Positions 9,659-20,600 of a stretch of DNA of 64,000 nt are shown here, one piece after another. Within the stretch, counting starts at the first letter, position 1; each line of letters starts with the position of its first letter. Made by a program: the position numbers and the translations under genes. The stretch covers positions 1 through 64,000 of the forward strand of contig DATAZE010000028.1 in assembly GCA_036272195.1 (NCBI GenBank). The letters are read 5' to 3'. The notes under the pieces are model-generated. The model had not been told where the DNA came from, ran no database searches, and saw nothing but the letters and a program-made list of their open reading frames with translations. The DNA is from DASXHY01 sp036272195. Its GTDB lineage: Bacteria; Verrucomicrobiota; Verrucomicrobiia; Limisphaerales; DASXHY01.

Positions 9659-10360
9659 TCATTTTCCAAGATATTTCACCACAGCTTCGGTGCGCGAGCC
9701 TACCTGCAATTTTTCGTAAATATTGTGGCAATGTTTTCGCACCGTCTCAATGCCCACGCCGAGCATGTCGGCAATTTCCTTGTAGGGCAGGCCTTTGGAA
9801 AGCAACTCCAACACTTCGCGCTCGCGCGAGGACAAGGGCTGTTCCGTGCCCGGGCGCGATGGCTGATGATGAAAATGCTGGACGATTTTGCGCGCGATGA
9901 GGCTGTTCAAGGGTGAACCGCCGTTGGCGGCGTCGCGCACGGCTTCGAGGACTTGCGTGCCGGAACCGGCGGTGCGGCCTTTGAGCAGATAACCCACTGC
10001 GCCGGCGAGCAACGATTTGAAAATCAAATCCGCGTCTTCATAGACGGTGAGCATCACGTATTGCGTCCGTGGAAGCTGCCCTTTCAAGTGGCGCACGCAA
10101 TCAACGCCGCTCATCTTCGGCAGGTTGATGTCCATCAAAACCACGTCGGGACTGTGACGGGGAATTTCCTCGAGCGCGGCTTCGGCGGAGCGATGGCTGC
10201 TAACGCAGGTGAAGCCGGGCGCGCGCGACAATTGATGCACCAATTGTTCGCGAACCACATTGTCATCCTCCACCACGCACACGCACACGCGCACGGTGCG
10301 AGGCGCTGGCGTCGGCGTTTCCGCGCCTTCGGTTCTGATGCTTGACCCGGTCATTTTCAT
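9659..10360 (-). CDS. NarL/FixJ-family response regulator of the GH76 operon
   Basis: A regulator of 233 residues: receiver with VCVCVVEDDNVVREQL, phosphoacceptor Asp in DVVLMDINLPKMSG and Lys in GYLLKG; LuxR-type helix-turn-helix LSSREREVLELLSKGLPYKE then IADMLGVGIETVRKHCHNIY. It is similar over its whole length to the regulator at 27813-28439 (shared VMLTVYED and SRTEAV.KYL), so the two are paralogues tied to separate glycan clusters. It starts 5 bp after the upstream kinase gene. Met1 and Met3 are both ATG. A palindrome at 10389-10410, 28 bp before its start, could be an autoregulatory site. The usual targets would be the genes of this operon and perhaps the large secreted protein at 14652-20708. 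Confidence 0.93.
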   Translation of the reverse strand: MKMTGSSIRTEGAETPTPAPRTVRVCVCVVEDDNVVREQLVHQLSRAPGFTCVSSHRSAEAALEEIPRHSPDVVLMDINLPKMSGVDCVRHLKGQLPRTQYVMLTVYEDADLIFKSLLAGAVGYLLKGRTAGSGTQVLEAVRDAANGGSPLNSLIARKIVQHFHHQPSRPGTEQPLSSREREVLELLSKGLPYKEIADMLGVGIETVRKHCHNIYEKLQVGSRTEAVVKYLGK

Positions 10361-10365
10361 AATCT

Positions 10366-13300
10366 CTAGCTGGAATGGCCGTTCCCGCCAATTACACGAG
10401 CGTGTAATTGCGTCCGCCGAACAATCAATTGGACGGTGGTGCCCTTTCCAGGCGCCGTGACTATTTCTGCCCGCCCGCCGATATCCTCCAATCGTCGGCG
10501 TATATTCGCGAGCCCGTTTCCTTCAGTGCCGGCCCGTTCCGGATCAAAACCGCGTCCGTTGTCGGTAATGATGATCACCAAACTATCGTCATCCAGTTGC
10601 AGAGTGACCCGGGCCTCGGTGGCGTTTGCGTGCGTGGCCACGTTTTGCAGGGCCTCACGCGAGGCCAGCAGCAGTTTGTGCCGAACTTCGGCGCTCAAGG
10701 CCATCGTCGGCAAAACTGTTGGCACGTCCAGCACGCAGCGAACCTGCGCCAAACCCATGTGTTGCTGGGCAAATTGGCTGAGATAATTTGCGAAGCTTTC
10801 CAAGGAATCGTGACGCGGGTTGATGGCCCAGACAATTTCGTCGAGCGATTGAATGGTTTTTCGCGCCGTGGCCGGGATGAGCCGGAACCAGCGCTCCATT
10901 TCCTGCGTGTCCTGTTGAACGGCTTCCACGCGCTGGCTCAGAAATACGATTTGGGTCAGGTTCGCGCCGAGGTCGTCGTGCAAGTCCTGGGCGATGCGGG
11001 CGCGTTCCTTTTCCAGGCTGCGCTGGCGCTCGGTCTGTTCGCGCAATTGAATTTCAGAAGCGAGCTGGTTGGTGCGCTCGTCGACCTGCCGACGCAATTG
11101 TTTGATCCAGATGAATGCCGCGAGGATGATGAACGCCATGCCGCCCATCGCAGCCAGCGCACGGCGAATGGTCCACCAGGGCGGACGCGCGAGCACGACG
11201 AAATCATTCGCCGAGCGCGGCAAAATCCGAACTGCGCCGACACGCAGTCCCAATTCGGCGTAGGGAACCTGGTCGATCTGGCAGATGCCCGTCACACGTA
11301 AACGCGTGCCGGGAACAAACGCCGGGATTTCGACGTTGGTAGAGACGAGCACTTGCAAGGTGCGATCGCGCCATTCCAAGGCCAGCGCGTTGTGAGCGCC
11401 CAGCGAGTTCTGCCCGCGCACGATGCCGTCGAGAGTTACCAGCGTGGAATCCAGCGAGCCGACATCGATGGCGCCGGTGGTGGCCTCAACGGTCTTAATC
11501 GGCAAAGCATCGCTCGTTTTTCGCACGGTGACTTCGGTCAAAACCGGTGAGTATCCACGTGTTTCGGGGAAGCCGGCAATTTCCACTTCGTCGCCCGGGG
11601 AAAAATTGAGGTCAGATTTTACCGTGCCGTTTTGCGGGCTTTGCCAGAAGAGCCAGCGCGAGCGCCAGAACCGTGGGTCCAGAGTGACTTCCTCTTTTAG
11701 AAGTCCCATCGCGCTACCGGTTGGGTCCTGGAGAAAGATCCTTTGATTTTCCTGGAAGGTTAGAATTCCCTTCAGATGTACGCGGTGAAAGGATTCGCGC
11801 GGCCCGCTCAAGCCAAGCAAGCTGCCGATGGGTTGAATCGGCTTGGAATACGGATCCACCGGTGACTCGACAACGTCCAATTGCTCGAGCGACGGAATGA
11901 GCAAATGAATGCCCTGGATGCGTCCGTGATTATCCAGGGCCGTGACACCGACACCGCGCACGCGCACGGCGGCATCGACCAATCCATTGACCACCGCGGC
12001 GGAACCGGCCCCGATGCTGGCCATCACTTCGCGTCCATAACAAATCATCAGCAAATGCGCACCGTCGGTGGACCGCACCACGCCTTCCATTTCGATCCAT
12101 TGCGCATCCATCCGGCCGCCCATTAACTGGCTCAAGGAGAGGCGTTGCGGTTGCGGAAGTTTTCCGGGGCCGAGCACGGTGATGTGATTGGCAGAAATGA
12201 TGGGATTGCCCACATCGCCGACGCCGGCCTGACCTTCGATTTCGACATACAAGCCCACCTCAGTAATTTTGCCGGCTTCATTGACGTCCGCTGGAAACGC
12301 GAACTGAATTCCGGCGGTATCATCCTGAATGAAAGCGCCGACGACGTCAGTGACCACGCCGCGAATTTTAACGTAAGGACGAGTGCGCAGTTGCGGTTGA
12401 GTGAGTCTCCGGATCTGCTCAATTTTAGTGATGCCCGCGCCGCCGTTGGAATCTTTTGATGGCGACAACAAATTTGCCGACGCTGTCTCACTGGCATTTT
12501 GATCCGTCGGAGTGACGGCATTGATCCCGGTCGCCCACAAGCTTCCGGCGACCCACTGGCCCTGTTCGTTGAAGGCGCACCGGCAAATGCCGCGCACAGC
12601 GACGCGCGTTCCGGGTTTCGGCAGCGACTGCGATTTTTCCATGCTTTGCAAAGAGACGCGCATGGTCCGGTTGCCATCCTGCAACTCGAACTCACCCTGC
12701 TCTGCCGGATTTCCCGCAAACTGAATTTCGCCCTCAACTTCGACCCATTTTAAATCCGCACCGGTCGGCATGAGTTGTTCCAATGAAACCCGCTCCAGCA
12801 TCGCGGGAGAATTTGCGCCGACGGCCTCGATATGCGCCTCGGCAAAATTGACTTCGTTCTGTTTCCATTCGCTCACGCCCTCCACGCGCACGCGCTGGCC
12901 GGCTTTGAATTGTTCCGCATTGGCCACGCCGCTGAGCGAAATACAATCGGCGGAATCCAACAGCCAGGGACCGTTGTGATTGAAACTTTCGGCGATGACG
13001 CCTTCAATCCTCGCGCCATAACCATCCGCTGCGCGCGCGCGCAATGACAATAACCGGCCGAGATTCGTGATCACGATGCCACCGGGCGAGGCGTATTGCC
13101 ATTGGATCCAACTGGCGCAGGTGGTTCGCTCAGTCGGGCGGTCCAGCCATTTGGTTTCGACGCGCCCGTCAAAGAGGTTCAAAGCGCCCTCCACCGGCGG
13201 ATTATCACCGCGCGCCGTAACGCGGTCGGTGAAAACTGGAACGGGGTTCAAATCGTTCTCGGACGCTCCCATCAGTTCGATTTCCGCAAGCTGGACGCAA

Positions 13301-13686
13301 TTGGCCGCGCGCGCTTCACGCACTCTATCGATGGACAGGTGATAGATTTGAAATGTCCCCGGGCTCGCGATCTTGAAAGTCTTGCGCTGATGGCGCTCGG
13401 GAAACATTTCGTTCTGACGCGCGTCAAGGGTCACCCAGGTTTTGCCGCCGTCATTGGAACCGAGCAGTTTCCAATCGATCGGGTCGCGCTGGGGAAAATC
13501 GTTTGCCGAGGTGAGGACGTATTCCTGGATGAATTTGCCGTAGGGCTTGGTCGCGGGAGATGTCTGAGCTTGCGATGCAACCGCGGGCAGCAGGCCCAGC
13601 AGAACCAGAACGCTGAGTAGTTTTTTCAACCTGAATACATTCGACGCAGCGAAGCGGGAAAAAACATGGACGGTCAGTCGGGTCAC
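10366..13686 (-). CDS. Large membrane sensor histidine kinase with discoidin-like and repeated OB-like sensory domains
   Basis: A kinase of 1106 residues. A signal peptide (LLSVLVLLGLLPAVASQAQ) is followed by a discoidin/galactose-binding-like domain (about 45-140: DWKLLGSNDGGKTWVTLDAR, then FQIYHLSIDRV), then at least four OB-like units recognisable by the repeated pattern V-x-G-V-x-x, D.TAGIQF and G.RV.V.G (about 190-830). A membrane helix at about 840-865 leads to a HisKA_3 domain with the phosphoacceptor His in IAQDLHDDLGANLTQ (about 899) and a HATPase domain (DNGRGF, GNGLANI). The ectodomain probably binds a carbohydrate outside the inner membrane. The start codon is GTG. It heads the operon kinase-regulator-GH76-oxidoreductase with gaps of 5, 3 and 12 bp between the open frames. 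Confidence 0.9.
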   Translation of the reverse strand: MTRLTVHVFSRFAASNVFRLKKLLSVLVLLGLLPAVASQAQTSPATKPYGKFIQEYVLTSANDFPQRDPIDWKLLGSNDGGKTWVTLDARQNEMFPERHQRKTFKIASPGTFQIYHLSIDRVREARAANCVQLAEIELMGASENDLNPVPVFTDRVTARGDNPPVEGALNLFDGRVETKWLDRPTERTTCASWIQWQYASPGGIVITNLGRLLSLRARAADGYGARIEGVIAESFNHNGPWLLDSADCISLSGVANAEQFKAGQRVRVEGVSEWKQNEVNFAEAHIEAVGANSPAMLERVSLEQLMPTGADLKWVEVEGEIQFAGNPAEQGEFELQDGNRTMRVSLQSMEKSQSLPKPGTRVAVRGICRCAFNEQGQWVAGSLWATGINAVTPTDQNASETASANLLSPSKDSNGGAGITKIEQIRRLTQPQLRTRPYVKIRGVVTDVVGAFIQDDTAGIQFAFPADVNEAGKITEVGLYVEIEGQAGVGDVGNPIISANHITVLGPGKLPQPQRLSLSQLMGGRMDAQWIEMEGVVRSTDGAHLLMICYGREVMASIGAGSAAVVNGLVDAAVRVRGVGVTALDNHGRIQGIHLLIPSLEQLDVVESPVDPYSKPIQPIGSLLGLSGPRESFHRVHLKGILTFQENQRIFLQDPTGSAMGLLKEEVTLDPRFWRSRWLFWQSPQNGTVKSDLNFSPGDEVEIAGFPETRGYSPVLTEVTVRKTSDALPIKTVEATTGAIDVGSLDSTLVTLDGIVRGQNSLGAHNALALEWRDRTLQVLVSTNVEIPAFVPGTRLRVTGICQIDQVPYAELGLRVGAVRILPRSANDFVVLARPPWWTIRRALAAMGGMAFIILAAFIWIKQLRRQVDERTNQLASEIQLREQTERQRSLEKERARIAQDLHDDLGANLTQIVFLSQRVEAVQQDTQEMERWFRLIPATARKTIQSLDEIVWAINPRHDSLESFANYLSQFAQQHMGLAQVRCVLDVPTVLPTMALSAEVRHKLLLASREALQNVATHANATEARVTLQLDDDSLVIIITDNGRGFDPERAGTEGNGLANIRRRLEDIGGRAEIVTAPGKGTTVQLIVRRTQLHARVIGGNGHSS
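10389..10410. promoter_or_regulatory. Perfect 22-bp palindrome (10-bp arms, AG spacer), candidate regulator site
   Basis: CAATTACACG-AG-CGTGTAATTG lies at the 3' end of the kinase gene, 29 bp before the regulator ATG. The core TTACACG-N2-CGTGTAA recurs at 20895-20910 upstream of the 2018-residue secreted protein. Two-fold symmetry with a 2-bp centre is the geometry expected for a NarL/LuxR-type dimer. It overlaps coding sequence (QLHARVIG), so chance must be weighed. Confidence 0.45.
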
Positions 13687-13861
13687 GGCATTTATAATTT
13701 ACGCGCCGACTGCGCTACGGAAAAGCCAAAAGGCAGAGATGTGTTTCAATTAGGCACAGTTCAAAATTTGTGCGGTATTTTCAGCCATGGGTGGCGCGTG
13801 CTTTTCTCTCTCTTCCAAAAAATCGTTGAATCGCACGGGCAAGATGCCAGTGCCACTATTT

Positions 13862-14623
13862 CTATTGCGCCACGGCGTTGACGTTGGTTCCGGAAAACGA
13901 TTTTACGTGCCAGTCAAAGTAAAGGCGGTTGCGCGTCGCGCCGTGATTGGAAGTTTGCGGCGTCTGGCTGCCGGACCACCAACCGGCGTTGGGAGCGAGT
14001 TGTTTGTCCACATCGGAAATGGCATAGACATCCGAAAGCGGACCGTAGGCGCGGACGGAGTTGCGTTTCATCGGCATCGGTTGAAAGGTGCCAGTAATGC
14101 TGTTGGCGTAGCCGAACGGGACTGGTGTGGGTGGAACAGCGACGGTGTTGTTAGTGTATCCGACGGTCAGGATATAATTCACCATGGTCATGGCCGTCGT
14201 CGGTGCGGCGGGTGAGAATTGGCCGTAACCCGGGCAAAACATGACTTTGAGATATTGTATTTCGGTGCTGGCCATTTTGCCGGGATCTTTGGCGCCAAGA
14301 TAACTTGCCAGATAATAACCGAGGTTGCCGTAGGAGCCGATGGTCGGGTTCGGGTGATTCGGAATATATCCGTAGGCTGAACTGATACCGGCGAGGCACG
14401 GGCCGGGAAGCTGGTCGCCGTTGTCATCCACGTACATTTCCAGCGCTATTCCAACCTGTTTCAAGTTGGAAACGCACTGGAGGGAAATGGCCTTTTGCTT
14501 CGACTTGGCCAGCGCGGGAAGAATCATGGCCGCCAGAATGGCAATGATGGCGATGACGACCAGCAGTTCGATCAGTGTGAATGCCGCCCGGCGGCTCTTG
14601 CTCGTTCGATTTTCAACAATCAT
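13862..14623 (-). CDS. Pseudopilin-like exported protein (prepilin N-terminal cleavage/methylation domain)
   Basis: A protein of 253 residues with the class III prepilin leader RRAAFTLIELLVVIAIIAIL and then AAMILPALAKSKQKA, followed by a globular part that ends in RLYFDWHVKSFSGTNVNAV, matching the [FY]-x-D-x-H-V ending of verrucomicrobial and planctomycetal pseudopilin-like families (DUF1559-related). It lies 28 bp after the large beta-strand-repeat gene and is probably cotranscribed. In this phylum such proteins are numerous and often sit next to carbohydrate-active or exported proteins; whether they build fibres, serve secretion or bind glycans is unresolved. The ATG at 14623 gives a leader of usual length. 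Confidence 0.88.
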   Translation of the reverse strand: MIVENRTSKSRRAAFTLIELLVVIAIIAILAAMILPALAKSKQKAISLQCVSNLKQVGIALEMYVDDNGDQLPGPCLAGISSAYGYIPNHPNPTIGSYGNLGYYLASYLGAKDPGKMASTEIQYLKVMFCPGYGQFSPAAPTTAMTMVNYILTVGYTNNTVAVPPTPVPFGYANSITGTFQPMPMKRNSVRAYGPLSDVYAISDVDKQLAPNAGWWSGSQTPQTSNHGATRNRLYFDWHVKSFSGTNVNAVAQ

Positions 14624-14651
14624 GATTTGTAATTCCGGGTCATGCCAGCCG

Positions 14652-17600
14652 TCACGGATGGCGCAGGCGATAAAAGACGCTGGGCAGCGCGGGATCCACC
14701 GTCAGGTTCAATTGGGTCGCGTTCTGCGAATTCGGTATGTCGAACCAATTGCCGGGACTCGCCACGCCGACACTGTTCGACTGCGCAATCCAGCCGAGAT
14801 GCGTCGATGGCCAGCTCAAGGTGAGGGCGGCGCCGCTCACGCTGAAGGTGATGTTGGTCGGATTGGGCGCGATGCCCGAGGCCAGCACGGTGATGCTGCC
14901 GGCGGCGTTGGTGATGGAATCGGCACCGGTTACGCCCGTCCACGTCGCCGGAAAGTTCGCGGGATAACTCGCGGACAGCGTGGCGTAGGAATAAGTGCCG
15001 CCGGAGAGCGCAGCGCCATTAATGATGACGTTCTGGAACGTGTTGTTTTGCGTGAGGTTCATCCGACCGTTCAAGGTTAAGGTGGCGTTGGGATTGTTGA
15101 GGTCGTAAGTCGTCTGCAATGCGCCATTGGCGCTGACCGTGATGCCATTGGTTCCCAACGCGCCGGGCGTGCTGCCGACCAGCGTGCCGGCATCCACACT
15201 CCACGTGCCGTTGAAGAGATTGTTGGTGCCCGCGATGTTGAGCGAAGTCACCGCGGCGGGCTGGAAGGTGGTATTCGGCCAGCCGATATATTCCAGGCTG
15301 CCATTGCCGGTGAGTGTGGCGCTGATGGTGATGGAGCGCCCGCCGGTGCTGCTCAAGCCGGCAATCGGAGTGTTCGCGAGGACGTTCATTTCGGTCCCGC
15401 CGATGACATGCGCGCCGTTGGCGTCGGTGAAGGAAAGAATTTCGCCGCCGTTCATCACGAGTTTCGTGTAAGCGCTGCCCGCGCCTTTCAAGATCAACGC
15501 GCCGATGTTGGCCGCCGGCAGTGTGGTGTTGAAAACTCCAGCGCCGGTGAGGCTGATGATGTTGCCGGGGAACTGCGTAACGGAGCCGACGTTCGGGGTG
15601 CGCAAACCGCCGCCGGGCACCACAAAATAAGCGCTGCCGGGCTTGGATACCGCTGAGATGGAAGCGGAGAGACCATCGCTCCAGGCGGAACCTGTGTTCC
15701 AATCGCTCCCGGACGAAAGCACGGTGGAGTTGGTAATATTCTCCGCGGGTCCGACCGGACTCACGGTCAGCGTGACCACGGAACTGGTGACCGCGCCGTA
15801 AGCATTGGTGGCCACCAGGACCAGATTGGTCGCGTCGGATTGAGTGAGGTTGCTGATAACCAGGCTGGAGGCATTCGCGCCGGTGATTCGCCCGCCGTTC
15901 GTGACATCGTAGTAATTGACGCCATCAAACCATTGCCATTGCAAACTCAATGGCTGCGTGCCGCTCACGGCCGCGCTGAAGGTGGCGTTTTGCTGTTCAT
16001 AGAGTGTTTGTGAAACCGGTTGCGTTTGCATCACGGGCGGGAAATTCGAGACGCCGGAGGCCGCGCCGTAAATGCCTTCCAGTTGCGCCTGGCTCAAGGC
16101 ATTCGAGTAAATCGCCGCGCCATACATGTTGCCGTCAAACTGGCGATTGCCGGCGGCGAGGCCGTCTTCGCCGATCAAGGTGGGGCCGGAAAAACTCTGC
16201 ACCACATGCGTGAACGGATGCGAAGCGGAGAGCAGCCCATTCGCGTTCAGGACGAAGATGCTGGCGTTGGTCGGGGTGACCACGAGCGCAACGTATGACC
16301 AGATGCCGGGCGGCGGCGCGATGGCTGAATCCCAGCTGAACGTGCCGGGATCGTTGTTCCAGGTGTAACCCAAAGTGCGGTTTCCGTTGCCGTCCACATT
16401 GGCGGTGTAATTCAAGCCGGCAATCGTGCTGCCACTCCGGGAGAAAATGATGCCTGCGTTGGGCGGCGGAGCGCCGGGATTTATCCACGCGGCCAGAGTG
16501 ACGGTGTTCGTATTCAGATTCAGCGGCGGAATGGCCACATGCGAATTGGAAACGAATCCCTGGAAATGAACTGCGAGGTTGTTCACGTCAAAACCCGGGA
16601 AACCGTCGGACGGGCGCGGGCCGACAAACCCGTTGAAGCCATTGAACGCTGTCGTTCCATAAACACCGTCGAGATCTCCCTGATAATCGAAAGCCATCGC
16701 CGAGCCGCTGGCGGGGTCGGCGCTGTTTTCCTGGAACATATATAACGCCACCGGACCGGCAGCGACTGCCGCGGCTTCGTAGTTGGAGGGCGCGAGAATC
16801 GTCAACGCCGCCGGACTGCTCGTCACGGAACCGCTGACGTTGGTCACGATCACGTCGTAGTTCACATCGTCGCCGGGAGCGATGTTGCCGAGATGCACTG
16901 TCGCGGTGGCGGAGCCGGAAACGTTGTTACCGTCATTCAAGGCGGTGCCGGCGTTGCGCCATTGGAAGAACAGGCCCGGCGAATTGGTTACGCCCAACAA
17001 CACTGAGAAATGCGCCTTGCCGCCGAGATAGGCGCTATCGCCCGTGGGCGGGTTGGTGATCACCGGCCCGCTAATATAATTGGTGATGACGAGATCGATG
17101 TATTTGCCGGTGGCGTTGTTCGTCAAATAGCCCTGCGGATTCGCCACTGTCGGCAGAATTGTGCCGACGGCGAGGGTGCTTAAATTATTATTTCCATCAA
17201 CCAAACCTGGCGCGGCGGTGATGTATTTGATGACATGAATCGTGGTCGGCACCGTGGTGACGCCGGGCAATGAACTGATATTGATAGTGTTCGCGGAGCC
17301 GGCGACGCCAAAAGTTCCGACGGTTGCGTTGGTGTTGGCGAGACCCACGTTCAACGTGCCGTTGTTGAGGATGAATGCGCCATTAATTACCAGCGGCGCG
17401 GTAGCGGTGGAGACGTCGAGCGTGGAATTGTTATTGGAAATCGATGAACTATTGTTGATCGCGCCCGCGCCGTCCAATTTCAGCGTGCCGAAATTGACGA
17501 CGGTATCACCCACATAAGTGTTGGAAGCCTCGAGCGTCAGGATTCCGCCACCCTCCGAAACCAAACCGCCTGCGCCGGACAGAGCATTGCTAACCGTGAT

Positions 17601-20600
17601 CGTGTTGCCGTTATTATCCAGGGTCAAATGGCCGGAGACGAGATTCACGGCATTCGTGCCGGCGGCAGCGGTAAAGCCGCTGAAGAAATTCCCGCTGGAA
17701 GCGAGCGCAGTGATTTGGCCGTTGTTGATATTGATGATGCCGGCGCCCGCGCCTTTGCTAAAACCGTTCACGAAACAAATGCCGCCATTCAGGTTGACCG
17801 TGCCGACGTTGCCGACGAGGTCGGCCACGCGAATGACCGTGGCGCTAGTGAAGGTGGCGTTGTCCTGAATCGTGAACACGCCCTGACCGGTGCCGTTGTT
17901 GCCGATGACGACGGAATTTACCGCCGTCGAACTATTGCTCCACACGGCGTTGTCCTTGAGCAATAATGCGCCTGAGCCGCTGTTATTGCCACCGATCCAG
18001 AGGGCCTCGGGCGGGCTGCCACCCAGTTGATTTTGATAAACCTGACCGCTGCCGGAAACGGTCATCAGGTTGTTCGTGTTCGCCGCGGCTGCGGAACCGA
18101 GAACCAGCTTGGGCAAATTCAAAGTGCCGCCGCTGACATTATAGACACCGTTTGCGCCGCCGATGCGGCTGTCCAGGGTCACGATGGTGCTGCCCCCGGT
18201 GACAAGAATGGTCCCGTTGTCGGCAACGATTTGCAACGATGAGAGGACGACGTTGCCGTTCGTAATGGCAAGGACGCTGCCCGGCGAGGTGACCTGGAGA
18301 TTGTTCAGGAAGGAATTGCCAGACAGAGTGAGCGTCCCGTTGCCGGCCTTCTGGAGGCTGCCGCCGGTCAAACTGCCGCTGTAAAGGGTGGAGGCGTTGT
18401 TACTGCCGACGTTCAAAGTGACTGCGGCTGAACTCGCGTTGAGCAGCGAGAAGTCCGCTGCTCCGGCCAACGCTCCGAAGGTGGCCGTGGTTACACTGCC
18501 GGCAAAACCGATGCTGTTGGCGACGGTGTTACTGACCGTGCTGCTTTGCAGCGCAGACGGAGTGCCTATGGTTAGCAATCCGCTGTTCACGGTAGTGATG
18601 CCACTGAAGGCGCCAGCCGCGCCGAGGGTCACGTTGTCGCTGCCGTTTTGAACGAGCAACCCGGAACCGCTGAGGATGTTGTTGAAAGTGAAATCATCCG
18701 TGCGATTGAGGACCAGCGCGCCGTTGTCCGTGATGGCGGCACTGCCAAGGCCGCCGTTGGCATCGCCATTACCGGATTGAACGATCCCGGAATTGATGGT
18801 GATCACGGACAAATTATTTGCGCCCGCGTTATCGAGAATCAAAGTGCCGCTGCCGCTTTTAATGACGGGTGCACTGCCGCCCAAACCACCTGCGCCAGCG
18901 AGGATATAAGTCTTCACGGCGTTGTTGCTGATCACGCTGGGCGAACGGTCGCCGGTCAACGTCACTGTGACGGGCGAGCTGCCGGAGGAGCTATCGTCGA
19001 AAACCGCGGCGGATCCTTCTGCGTAATTCGTAGGGCCAACGCCAGAGAGCAGGTTCCAGTTGAGCGAGGCGGTGTCCCAGTTACCATCGCCGATGGCCCA
19101 TTTGACCGGTTGCGGAGCGGCGGCGTAAACGAGTTTGAGTTGTTTCGCCGAAGTGTCGTTGACCAGGGTGGCGATGAAACCTGACACCGAGGGCAATGTG
19201 GCCGCGACGAAATTCCCGGAGCCGCTAATGGAGCCGTAACTCATCAGCAAATAAGTATTCGGCGCGGTCAGGCCGCTGCCGGTCACGGTGACGTAGACGG
19301 TGCCGTTCAAATTCAAAGCGCCGGAAACCGTCACTGCCGGGATCGTAGTGCTGGCGTTTGCACCAAGTGTGAAATTGTTGGTTACATTGCCGGCGGCGCC
19401 CAAAGTGAAACTGCTGCTGGCCAGCGTTTGACCGGCAACCGGCACCTGGATTTCCAATATGGCGCCGTCCGCCACCGAGTAAGCACCGCCACCGATGCTG
19501 CGGGTCGTGGTGACGAGTTTTGCGCCACCTTGAACCACGATGGGGCCGTTGTAAGTATTGGCATTGGTCAATGACACCGAGCCGGCGGTGCGGGAATTGA
19601 TCACGGTCAAACCGCCGTCGGTTGCGGCGTCGCCGCCAATCGCGCTGTGCGCCAAAAGCTGGCCTATGGTGATGTCGTAACCGTTATGGTCGATGACGCC
19701 GCCGTTATCGCGGATGTTGGACCTAGTTAAATTGTTCATGAACGTGCCCGCCGCGCCGGAGCTACCGGCCTTGAGCATGCCGCCATTGAAATTGAAGGTC
19801 GAACTGGAGCCGGCGGTCGTGGTGAACTGCCGGGCATTGATGACGCCACCGTTCAAGTTAATCGTGCCGCTGGCCGCAGTGGCGTTGCCGCCGATGGTAA
19901 TGGGTTGGTTGGTGACACTGATCAAACCGCTCGCGATGCTGACGGTGCCGGTGGAGTTCGCCGAAGCAGCGATGATCAAACCCGGATTCGCGGGACCGAT
20001 GATGACGCTGCCGCCTTCCACATCCAGCAACGGCGACGAGTTGGCCGTGAGGCCAATGCGAAACTGACTCCCGTTGCCGGTGTGCGTCACTGAGCCGCCC
20101 GTGTTCACCTGCAACGTCGAGCCGGGGCCGCCATCGATGTGCAATCCCTGCGCATTGGGCTGGTCCAATTTGCCGCCGGCGTCAACGATCAATGTGCCCG
20201 CCGGAGCAGCGCCGGCATTCACCACGCCTGCGTTGCCAGTCAGGTTCAACGTGACGTTCGCGCCGATGGTCGCGGTTTTGCCGGCCGCAACGCTCACCCC
20301 CATGCTACTGGCGCTGGCGGTCACGGTGAACGGCGAAATATTGGTCAGCACATAACCCGAATTGCTAAATGAAATATTCGTGGCGCTCAGACCAGTGACG
20401 CCGATCTGGATGCCGTAGGTTCCATCCGCGCCGCCAAAAACAGCGCCGTTCGCGTTGGCCCAGGTTGCATTTCCGGCAGTGCCGGTGCCGTTGTTCCATT
20501 GATTGGCCGTGACATTGTCCCAGGTTCCGCTGGCGGGCGCGGTGGTGGAACCGGCTCCGGTCCAGAAGAGGTTCGCAGCCGGCGAAGGCGTGGCTGCGCC

